Below are positions 8,892 to 17,551 of a stretch of DNA of 64,000 nt, piece after piece (the first letter of the stretch is position 1; each line of letters opens with the position of its first letter). A program made the translations under genes and the position numbers. The notes beneath the pieces are model-generated. The model did not search any database. It saw only the letters and a list, made by a program, of their open reading frames with translations, and was not told the DNA's origin. Source of the stretch: Moheibacter sp035515075 (GTDB taxonomy: Bacteria; Bacteroidota; Bacteroidia; Flavobacteriales; Weeksellaceae); assembly GCA_035515075.1 (NCBI GenBank), contig DATJBZ010000037.1:73473-137472 (forward strand), read 5' to 3'.

Positions 8892-9035
8892 ATGCTTTTA
8901 GGTATTGTATTGCTTCTTCTTGGGTTGGTGTATTTTTCCTATTTGTTGTGGGACAACTATGAGGCGAAATGGGATGAATACAGTCATTTGTTGAAAGGGT
9001 ATTATGCAGCAGTAATTTTAATCTTATTGGGTTAA
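8892..9035 (+). CDS. 47-residue membrane microprotein (unrecognised)
   Basis: A short open frame from ATG 8892 to TAA 9035 encodes two hydrophobic helices separated by a polar hairpin. The first is LLGIVLLLLGLVYFSYLLW, then a loop rich in D/E/K/Y (about residues 20-36), then YYAAVILILLG at the C-terminus. It lies in the otherwise empty 400-base gap between the OmpA-family terminator and the sucC terminator, in its own orientation. The composition is far from random and fits a two-helix inner-membrane protein. I do not recognise the family; function unknown. Confidence 0.6.
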   Translation: MLLGIVLLLLGLVYFSYLLWDNYEAKWDEYSHLLKGYYAAVILILLG

Positions 9036-9073
9036 TTGTTCAAGCGATTGGTTGAAATAAGGAATGAATCCCA

Positions 9074-9105
9074 ACAAAAAAGGGAACCCAATTTGGATTC
9101 CCTTT
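9074..9105 (-). terminator. Rho-independent terminator of sucC
   Basis: A 12-bp stem (9079-9090 with 9094-9105), fully paired with one G-U on the minus strand, followed there by six T. It lies 26 bases beyond the sucC stop. Confidence 0.85.
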
Positions 9106-9130
9106 GTCTATTTTGATTTGCTTGTTTAAC

Positions 9131-10324
9131 TTAAGCAACGACTTCTTTGACTCTGTCTGCAGCTTCTTGCAAAGTAATGGCAGAAAGTACTTTCAATCCT
9201 GAATCATCAATCATCTTTTTGGCAATTTCAGCATTGGTTCCTTGCAAACGAACGATGATCGGTACTTGGATCGCATCCCCCATGTTTTTGTAGGCATCCA
9301 AAATTCCTTGTGCCACACGGTCGCAACGAACAATCCCTCCAAAGATATTCACCAAAATGGCTTTGACTTGGTCGTCTTTCAAAATGATGCGGAAAGCTTT
9401 TTCTACACGTTCAGCGTCAGCCGTTCCTCCAACGTCCAAGAAGTTGGCTGGGCTTCCTCCAGATAATTTGATGATGTCCATGGTTGCCATAGCCAATCCT
9501 GCTCCGTTAACCATACAACCTACGTTTCCGTCTAATTTCACGAAATTCAAACCAGCTTCTCCTGCTTCAACTTCAGTTGCATCTTCTTCTCTGGTATCTC
9601 TTAATGCAGCCAAATCCGCATGACGGTACAATGCACTGTCGTCCAAAGACACTTTTGCGTCCACTGCTAAAATTTGGTTGTCAGAGGTTTTCAAAACTGG
9701 ATTGATCTCAAACAAAGAAGCATCAATTCCTTCGTAAGCTGCATACAAAGCGGTGATGAATTTCACACCATCTTTGAAAGCTGCACCGCTCAAACCTAAG
9801 TTAAATGCGATTTTTCTTGCTTGGAAACCTTGCAATCCAACTGCTGGATCGATTTCTTCTAAAAATATTTTTTCTGGCGTTTCTTCTGCAACAGCCTCGA
9901 TGTCCATTCCACCTTCGGTCGAATACATGATCATGTTTACGCCTTTGGCGCGGTTCAACAAAACGGAAACATAAAATTCTTCTGTTTCTGCTTCACCAGG
10001 ATAATAAACGTCCTCAGCGATCAGTACTTGGTGTACTTTTTTTCCTTCAGCTGAAGTTTGAGGGGTAACCAATTGCATGCCGATAATTTCAGATGCTCTT
10101 GCTTTAACCTCCTCTAAATTTTTAGCCAATTTAACGCCTCCACCTTTACCACGGCCTCCTGCGTGTACTTGTGCTTTAACGACATGCCATCCTGTTCCAG
10201 TTTCTTCAGTCAACTTTTTGGCTGCTTCTACCGCTTCGTCTGGTGTGGTTGCTACAATTCCTTTTTGTACTTTAACACCGTATCTACTTAAGATTTCTTT
10301 TCCTTGATATTCGTGAAGATTCAT
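9131..10324 (-). CDS. sucC: Succinate-CoA ligase (ADP/GDP-forming), beta subunit
   Basis: A 397-residue beta subunit of succinyl-CoA synthetase of the TCA cycle. It has an N-terminal ATP-grasp domain (VKAQVHAGGRGKGGGVKLAK at about residues 45-65; FEINPVL metal/nucleotide site near 205) and a C-terminal CoA-ligase domain (NVGCMVNGAGLAMATMD, GGIVRCDRVAQGI). Length is standard. The alpha subunit, which carries the phosphohistidine, is not adjacent; separated sucC and sucD are common in Bacteroidota. A TACTTTTG -7-like box is at 10355-10348. Confidence 0.97.
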   Translation of the reverse strand: MNLHEYQGKEILSRYGVKVQKGIVATTPDEAVEAAKKLTEETGTGWHVVKAQVHAGGRGKGGGVKLAKNLEEVKARASEIIGMQLVTPQTSAEGKKVHQVLIAEDVYYPGEAETEEFYVSVLLNRAKGVNMIMYSTEGGMDIEAVAEETPEKIFLEEIDPAVGLQGFQARKIAFNLGLSGAAFKDGVKFITALYAAYEGIDASLFEINPVLKTSDNQILAVDAKVSLDDSALYRHADLAALRDTREEDATEVEAGEAGLNFVKLDGNVGCMVNGAGLAMATMDIIKLSGGSPANFLDVGGTADAERVEKAFRIILKDDQVKAILVNIFGGIVRCDRVAQGILDAYKNMGDAIQVPIIVRLQGTNAEIAKKMIDDSGLKVLSAITLQEAADRVKEVVA

Positions 10325-10504
10325 TTCTAAAAATTTTTTACGTTGCGCAAAAGTAAGAATTTTATCGCAGGATATCTATTTATTCCAGATTGATTTTGGT
10401 CAGATGCAAGGATTAAGCAGTGCTCGTTGAATTTGTAATAAAGCTTTATTTTGTTTTTCAATTGAAATCTTGCTTTCTCTCGATTGATTCCATTCTGCTT
10501 TTGT

Positions 10505-10512
10505 TATTTTTG
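10505..10512 (+). promoter_or_regulatory. -7 box of the GT39-type gene
   Basis: TATTTTTG, preceded by TTG after 18 bases and followed by the ATG at 10526 with only a short leader. This supports the downstream ATG rather than the upstream one at 10484. Confidence 0.5.
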
Positions 10513-10525
10513 CTCAAATTGTTTT

Positions 10526-12172
10526 ATGAAAAAATCAATTTACTTATCGATTGGACTGATTGTATTGATCAATTTGGTCCAAGCTTTTTTCACGCCAATT
10601 GCAGATGATGAAGCTTATTATTGGGTTTGGTCTCAAAATCTGGCTTGGGGTTATTTTGACCATCCGCCGATGGTGGCTTGGTGGGGGGCCTTGGGGTATC
10701 AATTGTTTCAAAATGAATTGGGGTTTCGGTTGTTGACGGTTTTGATGAATGGCTGTGCGCTGTGGATTTTGTATGAAATGCTTCAACCTCAAACCAAAAA
10801 TCAAAGGAATGTATTTTGGGTGCTGATGGGTTCTGTTTTGGTTTTTTCAATGTTTGGATGGATCACGACACCGGATGCGCCTTTGTTGTTCTTCACGGTT
10901 TTTTATTTGTTTTCGTTGAAGCAATTCATTCAAAAAGAGAATGTCTTGTCGATGGTGTTGTTGTCCATTGCTTTGGCTGGATTGATGTACAGCAAATACC
11001 ATGGCATTTTGGTGATCGTCTTTACTTTGCTCCCGATGCTGTGGAATGTATGGAAAAAGCCGAAGTTTTATGGCGCGGTTTTGTTGAGTTTGCTATTGTA
11101 CAGTCCACATTTGTATTGGTTGTTGCAACATGATTTTGTGCCATTTCAATACCATTTCTCGGAAAGAAGTGCGGATGAAACTTTTGAATGGAATCAATTG
11201 TTGACTTATTTTGTGATTTATTTTTTGGGAGCAGCGCCATTGTTGAGTTATTTTATTTTGAAGGCGATGGTTCAATTCAAGCCAGAAGATGCGTTTCAAC
11301 GAAGTGTACAATATTTGGCGATTTTACCCGGGGTATTTTTCTTTTTGATGTTGTTCAAAGACAAAGTTCAACCGCAATGGTTGTTGATTTCTTTTGTGGG
11401 GATGACGATTTTGGTTTATGAATTTTATAAAGAAAAGGAAATCAATCCTTGGTTTTTTCGATTGGGATGGCTGAGTGTGTTGTTGGTTTTGTTGGTGAGA
11501 ATCGGATTGGTTTTGCCGTCGGTTTCTCCGTTTGAAAAGAACAAACAATTTGCTGAAGAATTGAAAGCTTTTGATTTGGATCAAGTGGTTTTTGAGAAAT
11601 ACCAAGAAGCTTCTGTTTTTATGTTTTACAATCCAGAGAAAAAGGCGACCACGCACCGAACGATTGGCAACCGCAGAAGTCAGTACAGTTTGTGGAATTG
11701 GGAAGATGGATTTCAACATCAAACGATACAATATGTTTCGCCTTGGGTTCGTTCGGATCGTTCTTTTGTGGGTGGACGCAAGAATTATACTTATTACATC
11801 AAAGAAATTCCCGATTACTTGACCTATCATTTGTTGGAAATTGAAACTGAAAGCGCAATGAAAACTGGGCAGAATGATGAGGTACAATTGAAAATTAGGA
11901 TTTACAATGGGCACGAACATGCGGTGAATTTGGGGGAGGATTCTTTGTTGCAATTGAATGCGACGTATTACCAAGACAAACAATATGAGTTATTGTATAG
12001 CCCAACAATTAAGCTAGAGGATTTGACTTTGGCAGCGGGGGAAACGAAGAATTTGATCATTTCATTTCGAAACATTGATCAAAAAGGCGTTTACAAAGTT
12101 TGTATTGGGGTGAATTATGCGCCGATCGGGACGACTTATCTTTCTGCGCCGATTGATTGGATCAGTGATTGA
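10526..12172 (+). CDS. GT39/ArnT-like membrane glycosyltransferase
   Basis: A 548-residue polytopic protein of the PMT/ArnT superfamily, which transfers sugars from lipid-linked donors to acceptors on the outer face of the inner membrane. The signature DDEAYYWVWSQNL followed by YFDHPPM lies in the first periplasmic loop (residues ~27-50), giving the catalytic Asp pair and the conserved HPP. About ten transmembrane helices extend to residue ~335, followed by a ~200-residue soluble beta-rich domain. The substrate is unknown. It diverges from sucC, and a mosaic repeat begins just beyond its stop. Confidence 0.85.
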   Translation: MKKSIYLSIGLIVLINLVQAFFTPIADDEAYYWVWSQNLAWGYFDHPPMVAWWGALGYQLFQNELGFRLLTVLMNGCALWILYEMLQPQTKNQRNVFWVLMGSVLVFSMFGWITTPDAPLLFFTVFYLFSLKQFIQKENVLSMVLLSIALAGLMYSKYHGILVIVFTLLPMLWNVWKKPKFYGAVLLSLLLYSPHLYWLLQHDFVPFQYHFSERSADETFEWNQLLTYFVIYFLGAAPLLSYFILKAMVQFKPEDAFQRSVQYLAILPGVFFFLMLFKDKVQPQWLLISFVGMTILVYEFYKEKEINPWFFRLGWLSVLLVLLVRIGLVLPSVSPFEKNKQFAEELKAFDLDQVVFEKYQEASVFMFYNPEKKATTHRTIGNRRSQYSLWNWEDGFQHQTIQYVSPWVRSDRSFVGGRKNYTYYIKEIPDYLTYHLLEIETESAMKTGQNDEVQLKIRIYNGHEHAVNLGEDSLLQLNATYYQDKQYELLYSPTIKLEDLTLAAGETKNLIISFRNIDQKGVYKVCIGVNYAPIGTTYLSAPIDWISD

Positions 12173-12188
12173 GTTTGTTTTTATACCA

Positions 12189-12326
12189 TTGAGAAGTTAG
12201 GGGATTAAGGTTTTTAACCACGACTTGTCCCGATTTTTCGGGATAGGGACATAGGCTTGAGAGAGAGGCGGTAGTTTCCTCTGCGAGGAATTGAGCTTTT
12301 TATCATTAAGAAGTTAAGGGACTTGG
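12189..12326 (+). repeat. Mosaic intergenic repeat, copy 1 (inverted relative to copies near 53-56 kb)
   Basis: The stretch contains a block CCATTGAGAAGTTAGGGG plus GATTAAGG, then hairpin TCCCGA-TTTT-TCGGGA, then ACATAGGCTTGA. A linker with hairpin TTCCTC-TGC-GAGGAA (12276-12290) follows, then a second block ATTAAGAAGTTAAGGG. The same modules occur in reverse complement at 53403-53478 and 55729-55875. No credible gene overlaps it. See findings for the compensatory change in the linker hairpin. Confidence 0.75.
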
Positions 12327-12451
12327 AATTTGGGTTTAAATGATAATTTCTATTTTCTGATTCCTAATTTTTCTTTGGTTTGTTGTGTTTATAGGACAGC
12401 GTATCAATTATATTCATGGCATAAAAAATAATAATACATTAACAACTGGTT

Positions 12452-12726
12452 ATGGGTTTTAAATTCAAAAATATTCTTTTGCATGTAATTGGCTATCTAT
12501 TTTTCATAAGCGCGATTTTTGGTCTATCTAAATATTTTTATTTTCCTATAAAAAACGAGGAGGGGATAGAGTATATTTACTAACCATCATTTATAGCATT
12601 AATTGTATTAGTATTGGCTTCCTATTGTATTTATTGTGGCGGATTTTTTTTCAGAAAAAAGCTCATTTTGTATTCGTTTTCCTTTTAGTGATTATTGTAT
12701 TGGTTTATTTAAATGTGTGGATATAA
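12452..12726 (+). pseudogene. Decayed small membrane-protein gene
   Basis: An ATG at 12452 opens a 43-codon frame (MGFKFKNILLHVIGYLFFIS..., one transmembrane helix) that stops at TAA 12581. The same frame continues straight after the stop with PSFIALIVLVLASYCIYCGGFFF, a second helix. After a run of eight T (12636-12650 region) the hydrophobic coding continues in another frame as AHFVFVFLLVIIVLVYLNVWI to a stop at 12726. One nonsense change plus one frameshift would restore a ~90-residue three-helix protein. Alternatively the first 43 codons alone may be used. Family not recognised. Confidence 0.5.
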
Positions 12727-12806
12727 TTTTATCATTTTTTTGGAACAGTGAGCAGAGGAAGAATTGTAGAGTTGTCGGTCAAGCCGTTGAAAAAAGCTAC
12801 AATATC

Positions 12807-13340
12807 ATGAAAAATAAAATGATACAAATGAGAATATTAAATTTAATCATTGTTTTGTTTTTGATTACTGGATGTAATCAAGAAAGAGTTGAAATTCGGG
12901 TTGATAGATTGAATGGTGATTTGATTTATTATTCAATTATCAATCGTTCTAAAAAGGATATTCAATTTCTAAAACCCATGAAGTATTTGTGTTATTCTGA
13001 TTCATTAAAACTGAAAAAGGAATATGCTATCCTTTCTTTGGGCGAAAATACTGATAGTGGTTTTTTTAGCTCATATAGTGGTGGAACTATGCCAGATTTT
13101 GAGCATAGCGATGCAATTAAAGATTATTTAGATCAAATTAATGGATATAAAAATTTGTCTAATTATAAAGTGATTACAGTGAAGAAAGGACAAAGTTATA
13201 CAGATAGCTTGCTAATTCCTATTGGTATAGATTCGCCTTGTGCTCTATATCCCGAAATTAATGAAAAAACAGTGATGAATTTATCTGGTGGTGAATTGAA
13301 TATGAATCTAAATTCAAAATATATTTTAGATGCACTATAA
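12807..13340 (+). CDS. Hypothetical lipoprotein
   Basis: A 177-residue protein with a clear lipoprotein signal (hydrophobic LNLIIVLFLITGC, lipobox ITGC). The mature part has no motif I recognise and reads like a small beta-rich extracytoplasmic domain with segments VEIRVDRLNGDLIYYSIINR and YKVITVKKGQSYTDSLLIPIG. The open frame extends upstream to 12636 but that part overlaps the decayed membrane gene. The ATG at 12807 (or 12828) directly precedes the signal peptide. Its base composition is AT-rich compared with the flanking core genes. Confidence 0.7.
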   Translation: MKNKMIQMRILNLIIVLFLITGCNQERVEIRVDRLNGDLIYYSIINRSKKDIQFLKPMKYLCYSDSLKLKKEYAILSLGENTDSGFFSSYSGGTMPDFEHSDAIKDYLDQINGYKNLSNYKVITVKKGQSYTDSLLIPIGIDSPCALYPEINEKTVMNLSGGELNMNLNSKYILDAL

Positions 13341-13369
13341 TTTGGTATCACAAAACAATGGTTTTCAAA

Positions 13370-13795
13370 ATGGAAATAAATTATCACACATTGATAGAAA
13401 AGCTCAAAGAAACTATAGACAGCAACTATGATTGTTCTATTTTAATGTTTTTTGCAGGCGATTTTATGATGGAAGAAGAAGAAAACATTGAGTTGAGTCA
13501 TGATTTTTCTCCACTGCTATTGTATTTTGACACTATAGCTTGTAATGATAAAGTTGAGTTCAAGGAGTTTATTGATTTTTTATACAGTATTTGTAAAGAA
13601 AGAGAAATAGACGGTTTTGATGTAAATTATATTTTGAATAAAGAAGAAATAAACACGCTCATAGATCAATACAAATTAGGATTTATTCCCAAAGATTTAC
13701 TTGTTGACAGATTAAAAAAATATTTTTTCTCAGATAATATTGATGATCTTATCAAATTATTTGAAAAGCGTGTAAATATTAGCATTGCAGTTTAA
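13370..13795 (+). CDS. Hypothetical acidic protein
   Basis: A 141-residue soluble, acidic, helix-rich protein without signal peptide (MEINYHTLIEKLKETIDSNY at the start). I recognise no domain. It begins 29 bases after the lipoprotein gene on the same strand and shares its AT-rich composition, so the two are likely co-transcribed and of recent accessory origin. An alternative ATG lies four codons upstream at 13358. Its size and charge would fit an immunity-type or regulatory protein, but nothing in the sequence proves this. Confidence 0.65.
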   Translation: MEINYHTLIEKLKETIDSNYDCSILMFFAGDFMMEEEENIELSHDFSPLLLYFDTIACNDKVEFKEFIDFLYSICKEREIDGFDVNYILNKEEINTLIDQYKLGFIPKDLLVDRLKKYFFSDNIDDLIKLFEKRVNISIAV

Positions 13796-13853
13796 ATAAG
13801 GTTTTCAAAACACTTCTGGCGATGTTTCTTATGTTTTGAGTTTAAGCAGAAAA

Positions 13854-14876
13854 TTACTGAATCCCTTTGGCTTCTAACCAACGGCGGTATTTGGCGGCAT
13901 TTTTTTGGTGTTCTGCATAGCTGTTGGTGAAGCTGTGGTAACCGGGACGGTCAGGATCTGCACAGAAAAATACAAAAGGATGTTGCTCGGGTTGGAGCAC
14001 CGCATCTACCGCAGTCAAATTGGGCAAACAGATGGGCGCAGGCGGCAAACCATGGACTTTGTAGGTGTTGTATGCAGAAGGTGTTGCCAAATGACCAAAA
14101 CGCACCCGTTGAATTTGGTGGTTGAAACCATTTTGCATACGATAGGCGTAAATGGACGTGGGGTCGGCTTCTAATTTCATGCCTTTGGCCAAACGGTTCA
14201 GATACGCTTGGGCAACTTTGGGTTGTTCATCGGCTTTGGACGCTTCCATTTGAACGATGGATGCCAAAGTAAAAACTTCCAATTGGGTGAAATTCATTTT
14301 CTCAGCCTGTTGTTGTCTTTTTTCTGTCCAAATTTTATCGAATTCTTTGCCCATGCGATCAGCAAATTGTTTTCCAGAAGTATTCCAGAAAAAATGATAG
14401 GTATTGGGAGAGAAAAATAATTTGACAGTTTCTTCGTCTAAATTCTGGTCTTTTTCTTTTGCCCAAGCCATGATGCCATCGACGATTTGTGCGGAGTCGG
14501 CTTCGATGTTTTTGGAAACGGAGGCTGCCAAATGAAAAATGGTCGGTTCGTTTTGGATCCTTACCCGAACTTCTTCTTGTGTACCAATGATCAATCTCTG
14601 TACGAGCGCTTTATTGGTGTCGTCTGCGTTCAATTTGTATTTTCCCGCTTTGATGTGGTTGGGATACTCTTTGAAAGTTGCGTATTTTTCAAATGATTCG
14701 ACGTTTTTCAATTTGTTTTCCAAAGAATCCAACACTTCTTGGAAGTTGGCATTGCTTCTAATATACACAAAATCATCTTGTACTACATTGTGCTTTTTCC
14801 CTTCGAAATAATGGCAACTTGTCGTCAAAAGCAAAGTACTGATCATGGCCAAAAATAGGCTGTTTTTTTTCTTCAT
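13854..14876 (-). CDS. mltG: Endolytic transglycosylase MltG
   Basis: A 340-residue YceG/MltG-family enzyme that cuts nascent glycan strands and acts as a terminase of peptidoglycan elongation. The N-terminus (SLFLAMISTLLLTTSC) is an anchor or lipoprotein signal. The LysM-like subdomain is about residues 45-120. The catalytic domain has LASIVQMEASKADEQ with the conserved Glu, VAQAYLNRLAKGMKLEADPT and, near the C-terminus, the NLTAVDAVLQPEQHPFVFF region. The ATG at 14876 is one base after the dapF stop, so it forms an operon with dapF. Confidence 0.93.
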   Translation of the reverse strand: MKKKNSLFLAMISTLLLTTSCHYFEGKKHNVVQDDFVYIRSNANFQEVLDSLENKLKNVESFEKYATFKEYPNHIKAGKYKLNADDTNKALVQRLIIGTQEEVRVRIQNEPTIFHLAASVSKNIEADSAQIVDGIMAWAKEKDQNLDEETVKLFFSPNTYHFFWNTSGKQFADRMGKEFDKIWTEKRQQQAEKMNFTQLEVFTLASIVQMEASKADEQPKVAQAYLNRLAKGMKLEADPTSIYAYRMQNGFNHQIQRVRFGHLATPSAYNTYKVHGLPPAPICLPNLTAVDAVLQPEQHPFVFFCADPDRPGYHSFTNSYAEHQKNAAKYRRWLEAKGIQ

Positions 14877-14877
14877 T

Positions 14878-15669
14878 TTATTCACTTTCATTGATATCAA
14901 TTTCTCCTTTGAATACCATTTTTGCAGGCCCCGACAACCAAATGTTTTCATAATTGCCTTCGTCATTTTTCTGGAATCGAACATTCAAAAACCCGCCCAA
15001 AGTTTCAAGCGTTACTTCATTTTTGGACAATAAATTTAATTCGTTGGCCGCAATCGCGGCAGCAGTTACGCCCGTGCCACAAGCCAAGGTTTCATCCTCG
15101 ACACCACGTTCGTAGGTCCTGATTTTAAAGTGGTTTTCCGCTGTTTTTTGTACAAAATTTACATTGCTTCCTGCTTCAAAATAGGGTGCGCCATACCGAA
15201 TTTTCGCGCCTTTTTCCTTGACATTGATTTCAGCTAGATTGTCCACGAATTCAACGTGATGGGGCGAACCCGTGTTGAGGAACAGATGATCGTCAAATTG
15301 TTGGATGGATGCCACATCGCTCATTTTTAATTCAATCCTTTCTTGTTTGATGACGGCTTGATGCAAACCATCGGTGGCGATGAATGTAGTTTCATTTTCA
15401 ATGAGGTTCAAATCTTGGGCAAAACGCACAATGCATCTTCCGCCATTGCCGCACATGCTGCTTTCGTTTCCATCCGCATTGAAATACACCATGCGAAAAT
15501 CAGTCTTGTCGTCTTTTTGCAATAAAATCAAACCATCGGCGCCAATGCCAAAATGGCGGTCGCACAGTCGCTCAATCCATTGGGGTTGGATCGGGAAATT
15601 CTTGTTGCGGTCATCGATCATCACAAAATCATTTCCTGCGCCTTGGTATTTGTAAAAGCTCAATTTCAC
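14878..15669 (-). CDS. dapF: Diaminopimelate epimerase
   Basis: A 263-residue PLP-independent epimerase converting LL- to meso-diaminopimelate for peptidoglycan and lysine synthesis. The two catalytic cysteines are in SSMCGNGGRC (Cys73) and LACGTGVTAAA (Cys197). Length is typical. The start is a GTG at 15669 (KLSFYKYQGAGNDF follows). A TAATTTTG -7-like box lies at 15691-15684. Its position directly upstream of mltG links precursor supply and wall growth. Confidence 0.96.
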   Translation of the reverse strand: MKLSFYKYQGAGNDFVMIDDRNKNFPIQPQWIERLCDRHFGIGADGLILLQKDDKTDFRMVYFNADGNESSMCGNGGRCIVRFAQDLNLIENETTFIATDGLHQAVIKQERIELKMSDVASIQQFDDHLFLNTGSPHHVEFVDNLAEINVKEKGAKIRYGAPYFEAGSNVNFVQKTAENHFKIRTYERGVEDETLACGTGVTAAAIAANELNLLSKNEVTLETLGGFLNVRFQKNDEGNYENIWLSGPAKMVFKGEIDINESE

Positions 15670-15784
15670 TTTAAAGTTTTTAACAAAATTAAGAAATTAT
15701 GTCAGAGTGCATTTGTTAAAAAGTGAACATTTCGCCAAACTATTTCAAGAAGTGGTCTTAATTGTTAAAACGAGGTTAAAGCCC

Positions 15785-15816
15785 TTGTGAGAGTGAGCTT
15801 ATTGGTATTAAATTTG
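15785..15816 (+). promoter_or_regulatory. Promoter of the HtrA gene
   Basis: TTG at 15785-15787, 21 bases, then TAAATTTG at 15809-15816. The ATG follows 39 bases later. Confidence 0.6.
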
Positions 15817-15854
15817 ACTCATCAAAACGAATTGAACTTAAAAACAATTTACTT

Positions 15855-17348
15855 ATGAAAAAATATTTTGGATACTTGGCCGTCGGGATTTTTAGTGCGG
15901 CGTTTACGTTGGCTGGGATGAATTGGTTGAATGAAAATAGAGGAGAAGTTTCATTGATTTCGACTTCTGATACCAAGCAGGATGAAGGCAATTTTTCTTT
16001 TGTGGATTACAAGGGAAGTGTGGCTTATACCGCGCCTAATTTTGTGGAAGCATCGAGCAAGACCGTCAATGCGGTGGTGAGCATCATTAATTTTGCCAAT
16101 CCGACACAAACCAAAAGAAGTGCGGATCCATTTGAGTTCTTTTTTGGTTTTCCGCAACAAGAGCGTGATCCAGACATGCCGAGTGGACAAGGTTCGGGGG
16201 TGATCATTTCACAAGATGGTTACATCGTGACCAACAACCACGTGATCAAAGGTTCCAATAAAATCGAAGTGGTGTTGAACAACCAACGTTCTTATATGGC
16301 GGAATTGATCGGAACGGACCCGAATACGGACATCGCTTTGTTGAAAATCGATGAGAAAGGATTGCCTTTTATCAAATTCATCGATTCTGATTTGATCAAT
16401 GTAGGCGATTGGGTCTTGGCGGTTGGAAATCCTTTTGGTTTGAATTCTACGGTGACGGCTGGAATTGTTTCTGCCAAAGGAAGAAGTATTGACATTTTGA
16501 GAAGAAATGCGAGCAATCCCATCGAATCCTTCATTCAAACAGATGCGGCAATCAATCCTGGAAACAGCGGTGGTGCTTTGGTGAATCCCAACGGAGATTT
16601 GGTGGGGATCAACACGGCGCTTTCTTCACCGACAGGTACTTTTTCAGGCTATGGTTTTGCGGTGCCTTCCAACTTGGTGAAAAAAGTAGTAGAAGACATC
16701 AAAAAATACGGCATGGTTCAACGTGGTTATTTGGGGATTGAAGGTATGGACTTGAATGATGAGTTGATAGTCAAAAAATACAACAAAGAGAGAGGCACCA
16801 ATTTGAAAAGCCAACAAGGAATTTTGGTGAACAATGTGACAGACAAAGGTGGTGCGCAAGCTGCTGGAATTGAAAAAGGAGACATCATTATCGAAATTGA
16901 TGGAAAAAAAATCACTAGTTTTGGTAAATTGACTTTTGCAGTGGGTAGCAAATATCCAGGCGATAAAGTGGAAGTAAAGATTTTGAGAGATGGCAAAGAA
17001 AGAACTTATACCATCACTTTGAGAGACCAAAAAGGCAATGCAAAAACACGATCAATTGCTGATTTGAGTGTGGCTGAAAAATTAGGGGCGGAGTTTGAAC
17101 CATTGACCGATCGTCAAAAGATTAGTTTCGGTATTGATCACGGGGTAATGGTGAAAAACCTACAACCTGGTAGTAAGTTAGCAGGAATTGGCATTGGCGA
17201 GAATTTCATTTTATTGAAAGTGAATGACAAAGATGTGGCCTCGCAAGAAGATGTGGAGAAAATTCTTCAGAAAAACAAAGGAAAGGTTTCTGTAAGTTAT
17301 GTCGATCTCTATGGTAGAATTTATACCCGAGGATTTACTTTGGACTAA
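15855..17348 (+). CDS. HtrA/Deg-family periplasmic serine protease
   Basis: A 497-residue trypsin-like protease/chaperone for misfolded envelope proteins. An N-terminal signal or anchor (residues 5-23) precedes the protease domain with the catalytic triad His129 (TNNHVIKG), Asp159 (NTDIALLKID) and Ser238 (NPGNSGGAL). PDZ domain 1 covers about 275-370 (RGYLGIEG at its start); a weaker second PDZ covers about 410-490. This is the DegP/DegQ-like layout. It is preceded by its own promoter and closed by a terminator. Confidence 0.95.
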   Translation: MKKYFGYLAVGIFSAAFTLAGMNWLNENRGEVSLISTSDTKQDEGNFSFVDYKGSVAYTAPNFVEASSKTVNAVVSIINFANPTQTKRSADPFEFFFGFPQQERDPDMPSGQGSGVIISQDGYIVTNNHVIKGSNKIEVVLNNQRSYMAELIGTDPNTDIALLKIDEKGLPFIKFIDSDLINVGDWVLAVGNPFGLNSTVTAGIVSAKGRSIDILRRNASNPIESFIQTDAAINPGNSGGALVNPNGDLVGINTALSSPTGTFSGYGFAVPSNLVKKVVEDIKKYGMVQRGYLGIEGMDLNDELIVKKYNKERGTNLKSQQGILVNNVTDKGGAQAAGIEKGDIIIEIDGKKITSFGKLTFAVGSKYPGDKVEVKILRDGKERTYTITLRDQKGNAKTRSIADLSVAEKLGAEFEPLTDRQKISFGIDHGVMVKNLQPGSKLAGIGIGENFILLKVNDKDVASQEDVEKILQKNKGKVSVSYVDLYGRIYTRGFTLD

Positions 17349-17370
17349 CCCACATTTCAACGAATAAAAG

Positions 17371-17405
17371 AAAGGCACAAGCTTCGGTTTTGTGCCTTTT
17401 TTTTG
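17371..17405 (+). terminator. Rho-independent terminator
   Basis: A 10-bp stem AAAGGCACAA with its complement, nine-base loop and a long T run, 22 bases after the HtrA stop. Confidence 0.9.
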
Positions 17406-17551
17406 TTGAATCGAAGGACGATCCATTGATTTGGTCCTTGTGTTTTTGGTGTAGAAATGTTGTTGGAGAATCGTTGGCTTTTTAAGCGATGATTTGGCAC
17501 ATTTTACTTAAATTAGCGATTCAATTTTTTAATTCAAATAAAACAAATAAA

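Noticed and set aside
11324..11983. 219-codon frame antisense to the GT39-type gene
   Set aside because: It is the mirror of a membrane-protein coding frame, with very biased composition and no start signals.
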